Below, one piece after another: positions 13,842-13,879 of a stretch of 13,879 nucleotides of DNA. Position 1 is the first letter of the stretch. Each line of letters starts with the position of its first letter. The notes under the pieces were generated by a model. It searched no databases, was not told the origin of the DNA, and saw only the letters and a program-made list of their open reading frames with translations. The DNA is taken from the NCBI GenBank assembly GCA_045590755.1, contig JAZNRP010000011.1, positions 1 through 13,879 on the forward strand, written 5' to 3'. This stretch comes from SIG565 sp045590755. Its GTDB lineage: Bacteria; Bacillota; Clostridia; Oscillospirales; Acutalibacteraceae. The position numbers and the translations under genes are program-made.

Positions 13842-13879
13842 ATGGGAAGACCAAAAGGCGGAATAAATATTACCCACAG
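13842..13879 (+). CDS. Start of a gene cut by the window end, possibly IS3-type transposase
   Basis: GGAAGGAG lies nine bases before ATG 13842. The frame reads MGRPKGGINITH and runs off the window. N-termini of the MGRPKGG type are common in OrfA proteins of IS3-family insertion sequences and in related HTH proteins. Twelve residues are not enough for a firm call; other proteins starting with an AT-hook-like RPKGG are possible. No promoter is evident between the terminator and this start. Confidence 0.4.
   Translation, partial: MGRPKGGINITH

Overview
The window looks like a chromosome segment of a low-GC Gram-positive bacterium, most likely a gut-type Clostridia member. This is an inference from AT-rich DNA, AGGAGG or GGTGAT ribosome sites, consensus sigma-A promoters with 17-bp spacers, U-tailed hairpin terminators and the gene families present. 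No species can be named from the sequence alone.

Left part (1-7500), almost all on the minus strand. In transcription order from the right: a low-affinity phosphate transporter (Pit) with its DUF47/PhoU-like partner; a 115-residue membrane protein of unknown function; a transaldolase-family fructose-6-phosphate-aldolase-like enzyme; a HAD phosphatase overlapping a DMT/EamA exporter gene; a PfkB sugar kinase; tRNA-Val(GAC); and an XRE-type regulator. Most units have a recognisable promoter and terminator. Two intergenic spacers hold arrays of small hairpins joined by a conserved 9-nt linker. Each array abuts a terminator and switches orientation internally. The kinase promoter is a near copy of the tRNA-Val promoter and carries what looks like a decayed tRNA 5' end.

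Right part (7586-13810), plus strand: a compact four-cistron operon with its own promoter and a strong terminator. It encodes (1) a 1191-residue protein with an N-terminal TIR domain and about 39 MORN repeats; (2) a three-TM protein with two Rossmann-like regions and a C-terminal RyR-like motif, split by one in-frame UGA; (3) a free-standing RyR domain; and (4) a free-standing domain resembling the alpha domain of FtsK/SpoIIIE translocases. TIR and RyR domains recur in prokaryotic nucleotide-signalling and conflict systems, so this is the best candidate for an undescribed system here. I infer that the TM/Rossmann/RyR protein is a ligand-gated membrane component, that the free RyR protein is an extra ligand-binding subunit, and that TIR-MORN is a scaffolded NAD-processing effector or signal generator. 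None of these roles is demonstrated by the sequence.

The window ends just inside a new plus-strand gene whose first residues (MGRPKGG) recall IS3-type transposase OrfA proteins.
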